Assembly (NCBI RefSeq): GCF_003330725.1
Contig: NZ_CP030840.1
Location: 1,054,001 to 1,118,000 of the forward strand
DNA from: Acidisarcina polymorpha
GTDB lineage: Bacteria; Acidobacteriota; Terriglobia; Terriglobales; Acidobacteriaceae
Direction: 5' to 3'
Length of the DNA: 64,000 nt
The notes beneath the pieces were generated by a model. It made no database searches, was not told where the DNA came from, and worked only from the letters and a program-made list of their open reading frames with translations. Below, one piece after another: positions 35,178-44,132 of this stretch (the first letter of the stretch is position 1; every line of letters begins with the position of its first letter). Made by a program: the position numbers and the translations under genes.

Positions 35178-35839
35178 TGGTCCTCGCGTGTAAAACCAGG
35201 CCCAGCGATTGAATTCAACTCAACTGAACCCGTGGAGCGTACGATTCCCTGCAGCACATTGCCCCCAGAAGTGAGGCGAACTTTGACAAGCGAGCCATAC
35301 AGCCCGCTCTCGAGCGCGACTCCGGAGAGATCGATGCGCGCGATGGGATCCTGCCGCCATAAGCGAACGCGGCTGCCGGCCAGGACCAAGGGTAGCGCGC
35401 TGCCGGTCTTTCTTTCGTGATTGTTGTCGGCTTGCACCGACTGTGCATTCAATCCTCCTGCGCTGGAGTAAGGAGCAACAGAGCCCTGGCCGGAGTGGTC
35501 AAACGCGAGTGACTCTATGGCGACGTTCGGCATCTCGGGATGAGCGCATCGTTCCAAAACAAACCAAGACCGCCGAAGAACGAAATCTCGCATAACAGAC
35601 AAGCGGCGATAGCCGCTGTGACAACCATCGGTTTGGGTTGACGAGTCCGCTCGCAGGCCAGCAGCGTCCTGGTCCCCCGGAAATGGGCGAAGGCCGATAG
35701 TGTTGCTAGCAAAACCGGTTCCGCTCGACGGTAAAGCCGCCAAGAGCAAGCCACTGATCACGATGGCTCGCATGGCTGTACCTGGACGCCACTTCCCCCC
35801 ACTTATAGAACTCATTGAACTCCCCCGTTCGACACTCAC
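35174..35839 (-). CDS. flgA: Flagellar P-ring chaperone FlgA
   Basis: 221 residues. A hydrophobic stretch (MRAIVISGLLLAALPSSG, about 23-40) after a short basic head is a signal peptide. The C-terminal SAF-type domain is present: LPLVLAGSRVRLWRQDPIARIDLSGVALESGLYGSLVKVRL, then the typical VLQGIVRSTGSVEL end. FlgA assists FlgI ring assembly in the periplasm. The GTG start at 35839 shares one base with the flgG stop (TAGTG); a later ATG (about residue 23) would give a shorter signal peptide. Its position between flgG and flgH is the common non-enterobacterial order. Confidence 0.85.
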   Translation of the reverse strand: MSVERGSSMSSISGGKWRPGTAMRAIVISGLLLAALPSSGTGFASNTIGLRPFPGDQDAAGLRADSSTQTDGCHSGYRRLSVMRDFVLRRSWFVLERCAHPEMPNVAIESLAFDHSGQGSVAPYSSAGGLNAQSVQADNNHERKTGSALPLVLAGSRVRLWRQDPIARIDLSGVALESGLYGSLVKVRLTSGGNVLQGIVRSTGSVELNSIAGPGFTREDQ

Positions 35840-36627
35840 TACCGTGCCATGTTATTGACCTGGCTATACATGTCGTCTGCCGCGCGAATGACCTTGGAGT
35901 TTGATTCGTAGGCGCGCTGTGCCAGCACCATCTGAACGAACTCGGTAACGACGTCCACATTCGAGTTTTCGAGATAACCTTGCTGCAACGTACCCAAACC
36001 TTCTGTCCCCCCAGGATTCGCCAGCACTGGATCGCCGGAAGACAATGTGGAGGTAAATAGATTGGAGCCCTGACTCGCCAGGCCGCCCGGATTGACAAAC
36101 GTGGCCAACTGAATCTGGCCCAGCTGGCTCGGATTTTGTTGTCCGGCAAGCGTCGCATTCACAACCCCATATTGGGTGATGGTCACCGCCGTCGCGTTCG
36201 AAGGAATGGTGATGTTAGGCAGCACCGGATTGCCATCCGTCGTTACGATCGTTCCTTGATTATTGAGGTGAAAGCTGCCGGCGCGGGTGTAGGCGATGGT
36301 GCCGTCGGGCATCGATACCTGAAAAAAACCGACATTCTGAATCGCAAGGTCAAGCGGGTTATTCGTCTGATTGAGATCTCCTTGCGTCATGATGACCTCA
36401 GTGGCAGCGGACTTAGTACCGAGTCCGATCTGCAAGCCTGCCGAAACCGTTTGTTGACTCTGTGCAGCTCCGGGAGTTACTAGGTTCTGGTAAATCATGT
36501 CTTGAAACTGAAGGCGGCGCTGGCGAAAGCCGGCCGTCGAGGAATTGGCCAAGTTATTGGCGATCGTATCTAAATTCAATTGCTGGGCGCTCATACCACT
36601 CGCCGCTGTGTAGAGTGCTCGAATCAT
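35839..36627 (-). CDS. flgG: Distal rod protein FlgG
   Basis: 262 residues. The N-terminal axial signature is MIRALYTAASGMSAQQLNLDTIANNLANSSTAGFRQRR, and the C-terminal helix is NSNVDVVTEFVQMVLAQRAYESNSKVIRAADDMYSQVNNM. The middle includes NPLDLAIQNVGFFQVSMPDGTIAYTRAGSFHLNNQG. FlgG builds the distal rod. It lies 86 bp after flgF and overlaps flgA by one base, so flgG-flgA are probably coupled. Confidence 0.96.
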   Translation of the reverse strand: MIRALYTAASGMSAQQLNLDTIANNLANSSTAGFRQRRLQFQDMIYQNLVTPGAAQSQQTVSAGLQIGLGTKSAATEVIMTQGDLNQTNNPLDLAIQNVGFFQVSMPDGTIAYTRAGSFHLNNQGTIVTTDGNPVLPNITIPSNATAVTITQYGVVNATLAGQQNPSQLGQIQLATFVNPGGLASQGSNLFTSTLSSGDPVLANPGGTEGLGTLQQGYLENSNVDVVTEFVQMVLAQRAYESNSKVIRAADDMYSQVNNMAR

Positions 36628-36713
36628 GGTGTGTCCCCTTGATTAGTAGTAACGGTCATCGAAAACTATCAAAGCCTTCTACCTACATCCACAAGAGCGG
36701 CAGCGAAGAACAG

Positions 36714-37457
36714 CTAGACCTTCGGCAGCTCCTCGCTTGCGGTCTTGTCAAAATCATTGTGGAAAATAGAAAGCGTCTTCTGCATCATCTCCGCTTGGCG
36801 CTGCACTAGGATCAGTTGCAGCGAGCCCTGGATGACGTCCTGATTGGACCCTTCGAGCGACCCCTGGTGAACCCTCGCTTCGCGGGAAACAAGTGCCTTA
36901 GTGGGATCGGCGACATAACGATTGACGCCCTCCGGCACCATTGGTTCGGAGGTCGGAAAGGTAAAGACGCCAAGACTGCCTACAGATGCGCCGCCGCTCG
37001 AGATTACGCCATCGGAACCGACGCTGATCTCACCCGACGGTACCAGGATCGGTTTGCCCGCTGCGTTCAAGACGGTTTCGCCAAGGCTGGTAATCAGCTG
37101 TCCGCTGCGGGAACGCTGAAAGGCCCCATCGCGGGTGTATCGAATGCCCTCCAGTCCAGGTCGGCTTTGCACCGCGAAGAAGCCGGACCCTTCAATGGCT
37201 ATATCCAGCGGATTTCCGGTATGGGTGAGTGGCCCCTGACTCAAATTGATGCTGTTGCCGCCCAGAACCCCGAAGTTGTTGACCGTCTTATTCAATTGGG
37301 AGCCAAGCGCCTCCGGACCCATGATGGCGCCGCGAAAGTATTCCCTCTCGGCACGGAAGCCGGTCGTGTTGGCGTTGGCCAGATTGCTTGCCGCCGAATC
37401 CAAGGCCTCGGTCCGCGCAAGCAACCCGGAAAATGCCGCATAATAGCCGCTGTCCAC
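36714..37457 (-). CDS. flgF: Proximal rod protein FlgF
   Basis: 247 residues, a rod protein: MDSGYYAAFSGLLARTEALDSAASNLANANTTGFR at the start and a C-terminal helix (NQDVIQGSLQLILVQRQAEMMQKTLSIFHNDFDKT). The shorter length and form of the middle domain (GNPLDIAIEGSGFFAVQSRPGLEGIRYTRDG) favour FlgF over FlgG. It is the first gene of the flagellar cluster. The GTG start at 37457 has an ideal AAGGAGG with 6-nt spacing. flgB, flgC and fliE are not in the window. Confidence 0.9.
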   Translation of the reverse strand: MDSGYYAAFSGLLARTEALDSAASNLANANTTGFRAEREYFRGAIMGPEALGSQLNKTVNNFGVLGGNSINLSQGPLTHTGNPLDIAIEGSGFFAVQSRPGLEGIRYTRDGAFQRSRSGQLITSLGETVLNAAGKPILVPSGEISVGSDGVISSGGASVGSLGVFTFPTSEPMVPEGVNRYVADPTKALVSREARVHQGSLEGSNQDVIQGSLQLILVQRQAEMMQKTLSIFHNDFDKTASEELPKV

Positions 37458-37832
37458 TCTGACCTCCTTGTCGTCTCAGATACCCTTTTCTTTTGCAGCC
37501 CAAAACCGCGCCTTGAGGGGAGCGCTGGCTGGAAAAGCATTAAGAACGATTGACTGTGCCGCACGGGTAGAGAGCAAGTAAAGGCCCACCAAGAAGTGGG
37601 CTGGGATTAAAGTGAGTTCAGAATGGTCTGGCGGGCAGGACACCCAAGACTGAGGTAGGTAGATTTAGTGCTCGGCAAAACGGCATGAGTAGCTAGGAGG
37701 GGTAAACGCGAACTCCGACCCGTGCTCCCGCGGCCGCCGTTGCCAGTGCCGGTGCGGCCTTAAACGATGCTTCTGGAGGATCTACCGACGTCAGGGGCTT
37801 GTCCCCAGATATCGGGCGATCAGCAATCGGGA
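37458..37832. other. Intergenic region before flgF, with a hairpin
   Basis: 375 bp without a supported gene. It lies 3' of the aspartate aminotransferase gene and 5' of flgF on the minus strand. It should contain the flgF promoter. I found no clear sigma-28 match here and no GG-N10-GC sigma-54 match. The terminator-like hairpin is listed separately. Confidence 0.5.
37584..37601 (-). terminator. Hairpin before the flagellar cluster
   Basis: GCCCAC (37584-37589) and GTGGGC (37596-37601) form a 6-bp stem with a 6-nt loop. On the minus strand it is followed by CTTTACTTGC. It could terminate transcripts from the aminotransferase gene ahead of flgF. Confidence 0.4.
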
Positions 37833-39029
37833 CTAGCCCAGATTCGCGAAAAACTCCTTCATCCTGGCAATGCCTTCATCCACATCTCCGTGGGTGACGG
37901 CGTAAGAAAGCCGGATGTGCTCCCGAGTTCCAAAGGCCTCACCGGGGACCGTCACCACGTGCGCCTCATGCAGCAACCGGCTGGCGAGTTCGAGAGCAGT
38001 CTGCGAACCCGGCCTACCCAGGTACGCCGACACATTCGGGTATACGTAAAAGGCGCCTTCGGGGATGGTGCAAGTCAGCCCCGGAATGGTCGCCAGGCCG
38101 GCCAGCACCTGGTCACGCAGCTTCAAGTAATCGGCCCGCATCTCGGCTACGCATTCCTGGGGCCCCGTCAAAGCGGCGATTGCCGCCTTCTGCACAAACG
38201 CGGCAGTCGAGCTCGTCGACTGACTTTGAAGCTTGCTCATTGCGGCGATGATCGGCTTAGGGCCAAGCGCAAAGCCAGCGCGCCAGCCGGTCATTGCATA
38301 GCTTTTCGAGAGCGAACCGGCAACGATCACGTGCTCCTTTGTTTCAGTGAAGGACGCACCACTCACCAGCGCTCCGTTATATTGCAGGTAGATATAGCAT
38401 TCATCGAGGATGAGATATACCGAACGCTGATGCGCCAGCCGCACAATCCGCTCGAGATCCGCTGGAGCAATGACCGAACCTGCAGGATTGGACGGCGAGT
38501 TCAGAATAATTGCCTTCGTCCGCGGAGTAATCAACCGCTCCACCGCCTCTGCAGAAATGCGGAAGTTCTCCGCCTCCTCAGTCCCCAGATAGACCGGCTT
38601 GCCTCCGCCATATTGAATGATGTCCTTATAGGAAACCCAGTAAGGCACCGGCAGGATTACCTCATCGCCGTGCTCGACCAGCACCTGCAATGCGTTGAAA
38701 AGCGCCAGCTTGCCGCCAGTCGTGAAGACCGCTTCATCAATGGCGAAACTCGACCCAAAATCCTGCTCGTGCCGGTCAACGATAGCTTTCCGTACTTCCG
38801 GTATTCCCGAGACCACTGTGTAGCGAGTGAAGTTGCCGTCAATTGCGGCAATAGCAGCGTCTTTGATGTGACGGGGGGTGGCGAAGTGAGGCTCTCCAGC
38901 GCCAAAGTCAACCAGTTTCGCGCCTTGAGCGCGCAGTTTGGCCGCCTCAGCGGTCACCGCCATCGTGGCCGAAACTTCAATCCGGCCGATCCGGTCGGTT
39001 AAGATCTTCTGAGCAGTCGGGGTGGTCAT
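37833..39029 (-). CDS. aspC: Class I aminotransferase, aspartate-type
   Basis: 398 residues of the fold-type I PLP enzymes. The pyridoxal lysine is Lys242 in AGSLSKSYAMTGWRAG. Other active-site residues are Asn181 (SPSNPAGS), Asp209 (LILDECYIY) and a substrate-carboxylate Arg; GWRAGF gives Arg250. The N-terminus (RIEVSATMAVTAEAA) and length fit the Igamma/Ib aspartate/prephenate aminotransferase group of many bacteria. Substrate assignment as aspartate is inferred. The ATG at 39029 has no strong ribosome site. It ends 375 bp before the flagellar operon. Confidence 0.9.
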   Translation of the reverse strand: MTTPTAQKILTDRIGRIEVSATMAVTAEAAKLRAQGAKLVDFGAGEPHFATPRHIKDAAIAAIDGNFTRYTVVSGIPEVRKAIVDRHEQDFGSSFAIDEAVFTTGGKLALFNALQVLVEHGDEVILPVPYWVSYKDIIQYGGGKPVYLGTEEAENFRISAEAVERLITPRTKAIILNSPSNPAGSVIAPADLERIVRLAHQRSVYLILDECYIYLQYNGALVSGASFTETKEHVIVAGSLSKSYAMTGWRAGFALGPKPIIAAMSKLQSQSTSSTAAFVQKAAIAALTGPQECVAEMRADYLKLRDQVLAGLATIPGLTCTIPEGAFYVYPNVSAYLGRPGSQTALELASRLLHEAHVVTVPGEAFGTREHIRLSYAVTHGDVDEGIARMKEFFANLG

Positions 39030-39264
39030 TGTGACTTTTATTTTTTCAGATTTCCTGTTCGAATGCGGAGTGGCGACCAGGAAATCTCAAGTTGCCGCCG
39101 GCCAGCACCAATTTGCTCTACGGAATCTGTTGATTGTCTCAGGAACTCGGTAGAATTGGCTGGTAAGTCTTGGCCGTCGATCGTTCATAATCGCGAGCCT
39201 CCCTGCAACCCTTCCTGCACGGCTCGGTTCCAAAAAAGAATTCTTCTCAGGAAAGGATCTTCCC

Positions 39265-40512
39265 ATGACCCTCTTGCTTGTTCAGATGTCCATCGTGCTC
39301 TTGGTGGCAGTAGTCTGTGGCCGGTTAGCGCGAAAGCTTGGTCAGGCTCGCGTCGTTGGGGAGATCATCGGTGGCATCCTGATTGGGCCCTCGGTCTTTG
39401 GTCGCTTCGCGCCGCATCTCTCTGCCAACCTTTTTCCCCCGTCTTCCTTCCCCCAATTAGAGATGCTTTCTACAGTGGGTTTGGTCCTGTTCCTGTTCCT
39501 TATTGGCATGGAACTCGATTACGCGCAGCTCTATCGACAGCGCGCCACTGCAATTGCCGCCAGCGGTATGAGCATCCTGCTGCCATTTGCCATGGGCGCA
39601 ATCCTGGCGCACTCTTTGAGAACTCGCTTTGCTCCGCACGGGATCGGCAACATTCCATTTGTGCTGTTCCTCGGTATCGCCATGAGCATCACCGCTTTTC
39701 CGGTGCTTGCCCGCATCCTCGAAGAACGCAATCTGCAATCATCGCCACTCGGGACGACCGCCATCCTCTGCGCGGCCGTCGATGATGTTGTGGCTTGGAG
39801 TCTGCTCGCCATTGCCCTTGCGCTGATCGGAGAGGCTGGAGGACCCGCATCGCTTCCCTCGCGTCTGATTGGCCTCGCGGCCTATCTGTTCGTTATGCTC
39901 GGGGTCATTCGACCTTTGGCCGCCAAGCTGGTGAATCGCAGGAACAATCCAGAACTCTCGCTCGAACTCCTCGGCCTGATCGTCGCCGGCGTCCTGCTCT
40001 CCGCCGCTGCTACCGATAAAATCGGCGTTCATCCCCTCTTCGGAGCCTTCCTCGCCGGCGTCTGCTTTCCACGCATTGAGCATTGGCAGATCGCCATCCG
40101 CGAACGGCTGGACATGCTCGTTTCCGTACTCTTGCTGCCGTTGTTCTTCGCCCTTACCGGAATGCGGACACGCCTTGACCTGCTGAATGGCTCCGCCATG
40201 TGGATCTGGTCGGGGATCGTGTTGGCCGCCGCCATCTTCGGCAAGATGGGAGGCGCCGTCATCGCCGCCCGGTGGACGGGCCAGTCGTGGCGCAATGCCA
40301 TCGCTCTCGGCGCACTCCTCAACACCCGGGGCCTCGTCGAATTGATCGTCCTCAACATTGCCTATAACGTTGGGGCGTTCTCGCCCACGCTCTTCACCAT
40401 GATGGTGGTCATGGCCCTGGTGACGACGATGTGCACTGCTCCGGTGTTGAATTTGCTGGGCATCCGGGACGGGAAAAGCAAGGCTGCTCCACTCGACCAT
40501 GCCCACGCATAA
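39265..40512 (+). CDS. CPA2-family cation:proton antiporter
   Basis: 415 residues with about 12 hydrophobic segments (PF00999). Typical motifs are ARVVGEIIGGILIGPSVFG in the first helices, MELDYAQLYRQR after TM3, AFPVLARILEERN, and the ion-binding AVDDVVAW with a double Asp. There is no RCK or TrkA-N domain, so it is the simple form, as in Na+/H+ or K+/H+ exchange. Start ATG at 39265 has AGGAAAG 6 nt upstream. It is a single gene, convergent with coaD. Confidence 0.9.
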   Translation: MTLLLVQMSIVLLVAVVCGRLARKLGQARVVGEIIGGILIGPSVFGRFAPHLSANLFPPSSFPQLEMLSTVGLVLFLFLIGMELDYAQLYRQRATAIAASGMSILLPFAMGAILAHSLRTRFAPHGIGNIPFVLFLGIAMSITAFPVLARILEERNLQSSPLGTTAILCAAVDDVVAWSLLAIALALIGEAGGPASLPSRLIGLAAYLFVMLGVIRPLAAKLVNRRNNPELSLELLGLIVAGVLLSAAATDKIGVHPLFGAFLAGVCFPRIEHWQIAIRERLDMLVSVLLLPLFFALTGMRTRLDLLNGSAMWIWSGIVLAAAIFGKMGGAVIAARWTGQSWRNAIALGALLNTRGLVELIVLNIAYNVGAFSPTLFTMMVVMALVTTMCTAPVLNLLGIRDGKSKAAPLDHAHA

Positions 40513-40598
40513 TGGAGTGCATGATAGCTCTTCGATGTGGAAGAGTGGAGGCTCCCGAACGATGGGCGGCTTAAGGTGGGCAGCTCGCCCACTTATTA

Positions 40599-41093
40599 CT
40601 ACGATTCTCGGCTATTCACCCGGCGCTGCAGCCGCGCGATCACGAGTTCCGGAACCAGCCCATCAACCGAACCGCCTAACTGAAAGACTTCCTTCACCAA
40701 TCGCGAGCTCACAAACGAATACTTCGCCGCCGGCATGAGAAAGACGGTTTCCAATTCAGGAGCCAATCGCTGGTTCATCAATGCCATTTGCAGCTCGTAC
40801 TCATAGTCACTGATGGCGCGAATGCCGCGCATGACCGCTTGCGCTTGCTGTTCACGGGCGAAGTCGACAAGCAGCCCGTCGAATGCCGCCACGGAAACGT
40901 TACCAAATCCGGCAACGCTCTCAGTCAACATCTCCACCCGTTCAGGCACACTGAAGAGCGCGTGTTTTGCGGAATTCTTCAGCACGGCAACGACCAGATG
41001 GTCGAAGATGCGAGACCCGCGCGCAATCAGGTCAAGGTGACCATGCGTCATCGGGTCGAAGCTACCGGGATAAATTGCTTTTACTTTGTCCAA
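40599..41093 (-). CDS. coaD: Pantetheine-phosphate adenylyltransferase CoaD
   Basis: 164 residues, the usual length. The nucleotidyltransferase motif GSFDPMTHGHLD holds His17 and His19, and the second motif is SSRLVKEVF-like (SSRLVKEV). GIRAISDYEYELQMALMNQ is the family stretch around the pantetheine pocket. It joins ATP and 4'-phosphopantetheine in the penultimate step of coenzyme A synthesis. The downstream end is convergent with the antiporter gene. It lies 51 bp from recA (same strand, downstream of it) and might be read from the recA transcript. Confidence 0.95.
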   Translation of the reverse strand: MDKVKAIYPGSFDPMTHGHLDLIARGSRIFDHLVVAVLKNSAKHALFSVPERVEMLTESVAGFGNVSVAAFDGLLVDFAREQQAQAVMRGIRAISDYEYELQMALMNQRLAPELETVFLMPAAKYSFVSSRLVKEVFQLGGSVDGLVPELVIARLQRRVNSRES

Positions 41094-41144
41094 AGAGAGG
41101 TTCGCTCAATCGCGATTGTACGAATGCTCTCCCCGGGACGCAAT

Positions 41145-42227
41145 TCAGCTGCTACGACGCGCTGCCGGCCTGACGACTTCCGCAGCCGCGGCGGCTCCAT
41201 TCACCGGAATTGCGGGAACCTCGCTTGCTGGCAAGTTCACCAGTCCAAGCTTCTTACGCAACTCTGTATCGATGTTGGTGAAGGTGTCGCGGTGCTCCTT
41301 CAGATATTGCCGGACGTTCTCCCGTCCCTGCCCGATGCGCTCGCCGGCGTAGCTATACCAGGCGCCGGACTTTTCGACGATATTTTGCGCCACCGCCAGG
41401 TCGAGAACATCGCCTTCGCGCGAGATTCCCTCGCCATAGAGAATGTCGAATTCCGCCTCGCGGAAGGGCGCGGCCACCTTGTTCTTCACAATCTTGACCT
41501 TGGTACGCGATCCAACCACGGCATCGCCTTCCTTCACCGCAGCGATCCGCCGGATATCGATGCGCACTGAGGAGTAAAACTTGAGCGCGCGACCGCCGGT
41601 AGTTGTCTCGGGATTCCCGAACATCACTCCGATTTTTTCGCGGATCTGATTGATGAAGATAAGACTGGTGCGCGACTTTGAGACTGTCCCGGTCAGCTTC
41701 CGCAGTGCCTGCGACATCAGTCGCGCCTGCAGGCCCATGTGCGAATCGCCCATCTCGCCATCGAGTTCCGCCTTGGGAACAAGAGCAGCGACAGAGTCCA
41801 CCACCAGCACGTCGATTGCACCCGAACGGACGAGCGCTTCGGTAATCTCAAGCGCCTGTTCGCCATAGTCGGGCTGCGAAATGAGCAGGTTGTCGATATC
41901 GACGCCCAACTTACGCGCGTAAAGTGGATCGAGCGCATGTTCGGCATCCACAAACGCCGCGAGGCCTCCATGCTTCTGTGCCTCCGCGATGATTTGCAGC
42001 GTAATCGTGGTCTTGCCTGAGGACTCTGGCCCAAAGATTTCGATCACTCGGCCACGCGGAACTCCGCCAACGCCCAATGCCGCGTCGAACGAGATCGATC
42101 CGGTAGAGATCACGGAGATCGGCACGATCGCTTCTTTGCTGCCCAGGCGCATAATTGAGCCTTTGCCGAATTGCTTTTCGATTTGCGATAGCGCCAGTTC
42201 TACTGCGCGAGCCCGATCATCCGCCAC
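41145..42227 (-). CDS. recA: Recombinase RecA
   Basis: 360 residues. Walker A is GPESSGKT (66-73), and the core segments include [36 protein letters not shown] and the L2-region [27 protein letters not shown]. It starts with GTG at 42227 (GGAG 9 nt upstream). RecA catalyses strand exchange and triggers LexA self-cleavage. A possible sigma-70 promoter lies at 42332-42360, giving a leader of about 98 nt. I saw no E. coli-type CTGT-N8-ACAG LexA box in that leader. Confidence 0.97.
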   Translation of the reverse strand: MADDRARAVELALSQIEKQFGKGSIMRLGSKEAIVPISVISTGSISFDAALGVGGVPRGRVIEIFGPESSGKTTITLQIIAEAQKHGGLAAFVDAEHALDPLYARKLGVDIDNLLISQPDYGEQALEITEALVRSGAIDVLVVDSVAALVPKAELDGEMGDSHMGLQARLMSQALRKLTGTVSKSRTSLIFINQIREKIGVMFGNPETTTGGRALKFYSSVRIDIRRIAAVKEGDAVVGSRTKVKIVKNKVAAPFREAEFDILYGEGISREGDVLDLAVAQNIVEKSGAWYSYAGERIGQGRENVRQYLKEHRDTFTNIDTELRKKLGLVNLPASEVPAIPVNGAAAAAEVVRPAARRSS

Positions 42228-42331
42228 GTCAAATTCTCCGATCTTCGTTTTTTCTTCGTATTCTCAATGTAGCGCATTTTGGAACGCACAGAGCAGAGAG
42301 TACCTCCGCGAGCACGTGTATTTGCGCTGTT

Positions 42332-42360
42332 TATAAAAATAGTTGTGGAAACTTGGACAA
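42332..42360 (-). promoter_or_regulatory. Candidate sigma-70 promoter for recA
   Basis: On the minus strand, TTGTCC (42355-42360) is separated by 17 nt from TTTATA (42332-42337). The start site would be near 42325. The match is good in spacing and imperfect in sequence. Confidence 0.5.
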
Positions 42361-42447
42361 AGTCTAGCATTCAGTCGGGCGGGAGATGCAGAGTATCCTA
42401 CGGCTGCAAGCGACTGTTGACCCGAAATGGGAGGCTCACCAATTTGC

Positions 42448-44025
42448 TCACCGCTTCAGCAAATCAATTGGCTCGGTTACATCTCGGATCCGAAAATATT
42501 TTGCCAGGGAGGGATGCTGTCGCGCCACCGCCTTGTACATCTCCCACGCAACCCGTCGGTAAGAGAAGTGCCCCTGCGGAGTACTCCGCAGCTCTGAGAT
42601 ATAAAGCGCTTCAGCAAAATCCATTTTAAACAAGGCGCGAACTCGAGTGCCTAGAGGCAAAACATATTGGGCCGAGGCATCCGCGACCTTGTTTTTCAAA
42701 TTTCGATAGGTTTCATGGGCGGCTCCGATCGTAAGGCGATAGCCGGCGCCGAAGCCTGCCTCCTCCAGAAACTCGGGGAAGTCATACCCGTGCAGGTGCG
42801 TAAACGGCTGCAGGATTTGCGTACACTTGCGATGACGATGCATATCGCGAAAGCCGCCAATATCCATCAGGATGTCGAATCGCAGCGTCTGTCCGGCGGA
42901 GAATTCGCGCAGCAAATCATCGTGACGGCCGCGGTGCCGCAAGCCAAGATCGACGATCTCGTTGCGGCGCGCCTCCGGCAACTGAGTAACGCAATCCCTG
43001 ATCTGCCGGTAGGAATAATGGGAAGCGCCGTAGAGCAAGGTCGCGGCGAGTTCGACTTCCAGAGGCTCGTCGCGTTCAACCAGGTCGACAACCGGAGCGG
43101 GGTCAATCGGAGCCTCTGCCATTAGTTCCTGAGCGGCTTGCTCCAACTCCCGGCGAGTCGCGAGGGCATAGTCGCTTGGAACTGCATACTTTACCAGCGT
43201 CGGCGCAACCTTCACATCGCGCGTCAGCAACTCGGCCGCTCGCGCGCCAAGTGATGGATCAGCGGCAGCGATCTCGGCTTGCAAGGCTGCAAGCTCCGCG
43301 CCGTGCACATTCCAGGCCGCTCCTGAAGCAGCATCTCGCAGCTTCTCTCCCAGCTGTCGTACTTCCTCGTGCGGATCCGAGAGCAGTCGCGAAATCTGCG
43401 TTTCGAGGGTCCGCGCATTCACTATTTGTCCCAGCGAAGTATTCGTCGCCAGCGGCAGCAGGTAGCGGGCAACATCAAATGAGCGCGCCTTCAGGGTTCG
43501 CTCATAAGCGTCGGCCTTCATCTCCTCCGGCTTCGGCGTGGTGCTCTTGAAGTACTCCAGCATCGCCTGCGAGGTTCCGTGATAGCGGCTGAACAGCAAC
43601 TCGATCGCCGACGAATATTGCTCGCGGGCTTCAGTATCGAGGCCAAAGTCGGGCAGATACCAACCGCCCTTCAGGAAGTTCTGATAGCGGGTCGAGCGCT
43701 CTTGTCCATCCCAACGCTGCTCATCCACCAGGGCGATGGCCGCGAGCAGCGATAAGCGTTCAATCGCAAAGGCTACATGAGCTAAATCGGCAATTGAGCG
43801 ATGCCCATACTGGAAATAGAAGGTGTTGAGAAATTGCTCGGCGCGCTGACTGCTGATCTCGCGAAGGGATTGCTTCATCGATAGCGAGGAACGCGAGTAT
43901 TTCGCCATTGCGTAGGCGAGCACTTCCGGGTCGGCCCCGTGGATCGCAAAGACTTCGGTGCGATTTTCGGCGTGCTCCCCGGCGGGAGCGGCTGACGGTC
44001 CAGACGGCGTAATATGGGTGGGCAT
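42448..44025 (-). CDS. Two-module ThyX-like FAD-dependent thymidylate synthase homologue
   Basis: 525 residues, twice the usual ThyX length, from ATG 44025 (the frame extends to 44196 but the added part is not protein-like). The N-terminal module has the ThyX signature region YGHRSIADLAHVAFAIERLS (73-92), but the RHR-x7-S-x-RY flavin/dUMP motif is degenerate (DEQRWDGQERSTRY, 101-114). The C-terminal module has MHRHRKCTQ (RHR at 397-399) and a matching tail. It may be an active enzyme with one working module or a specialised relative. It is divergent from the DUF2071 gene. No canonical thyA was seen nearby. Confidence 0.7.
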   Translation of the reverse strand: MPTHITPSGPSAAPAGEHAENRTEVFAIHGADPEVLAYAMAKYSRSSLSMKQSLREISSQRAEQFLNTFYFQYGHRSIADLAHVAFAIERLSLLAAIALVDEQRWDGQERSTRYQNFLKGGWYLPDFGLDTEAREQYSSAIELLFSRYHGTSQAMLEYFKSTTPKPEEMKADAYERTLKARSFDVARYLLPLATNTSLGQIVNARTLETQISRLLSDPHEEVRQLGEKLRDAASGAAWNVHGAELAALQAEIAAADPSLGARAAELLTRDVKVAPTLVKYAVPSDYALATRRELEQAAQELMAEAPIDPAPVVDLVERDEPLEVELAATLLYGASHYSYRQIRDCVTQLPEARRNEIVDLGLRHRGRHDDLLREFSAGQTLRFDILMDIGGFRDMHRHRKCTQILQPFTHLHGYDFPEFLEEAGFGAGYRLTIGAAHETYRNLKNKVADASAQYVLPLGTRVRALFKMDFAEALYISELRSTPQGHFSYRRVAWEMYKAVARQHPSLAKYFRIRDVTEPIDLLKR

Positions 44026-44132
44026 GGGCGACCTCAGAATACGGCATTCTGCTCTGTGAAAACCCGGCGGCCCTTTCCGCTTTCTTAGGAGGCAGGGTTT
44101 ATCCTGCTCTTTCGGCCCAGAATAGAGAGCGG

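Noticed and set aside
37458-37600. Sigma-54 promoter before flgF
   Set aside because: A GG..GC pair is present in TTTTGGGCTGC, but its spacing is one base off the GG-N10-GC rule, so it is not claimed.
39491-40506. Long minus-strand frames opposite the antiporter gene
   Set aside because: Antisense shadows of the CPA2 gene with no ribosome site or recognisable domain.
42228-42447. LexA box before recA
   Set aside because: No CTGT-N8-ACAG or GTTC-N7-GTTC type palindrome was seen in the leader; other LexA motifs cannot be excluded by eye.
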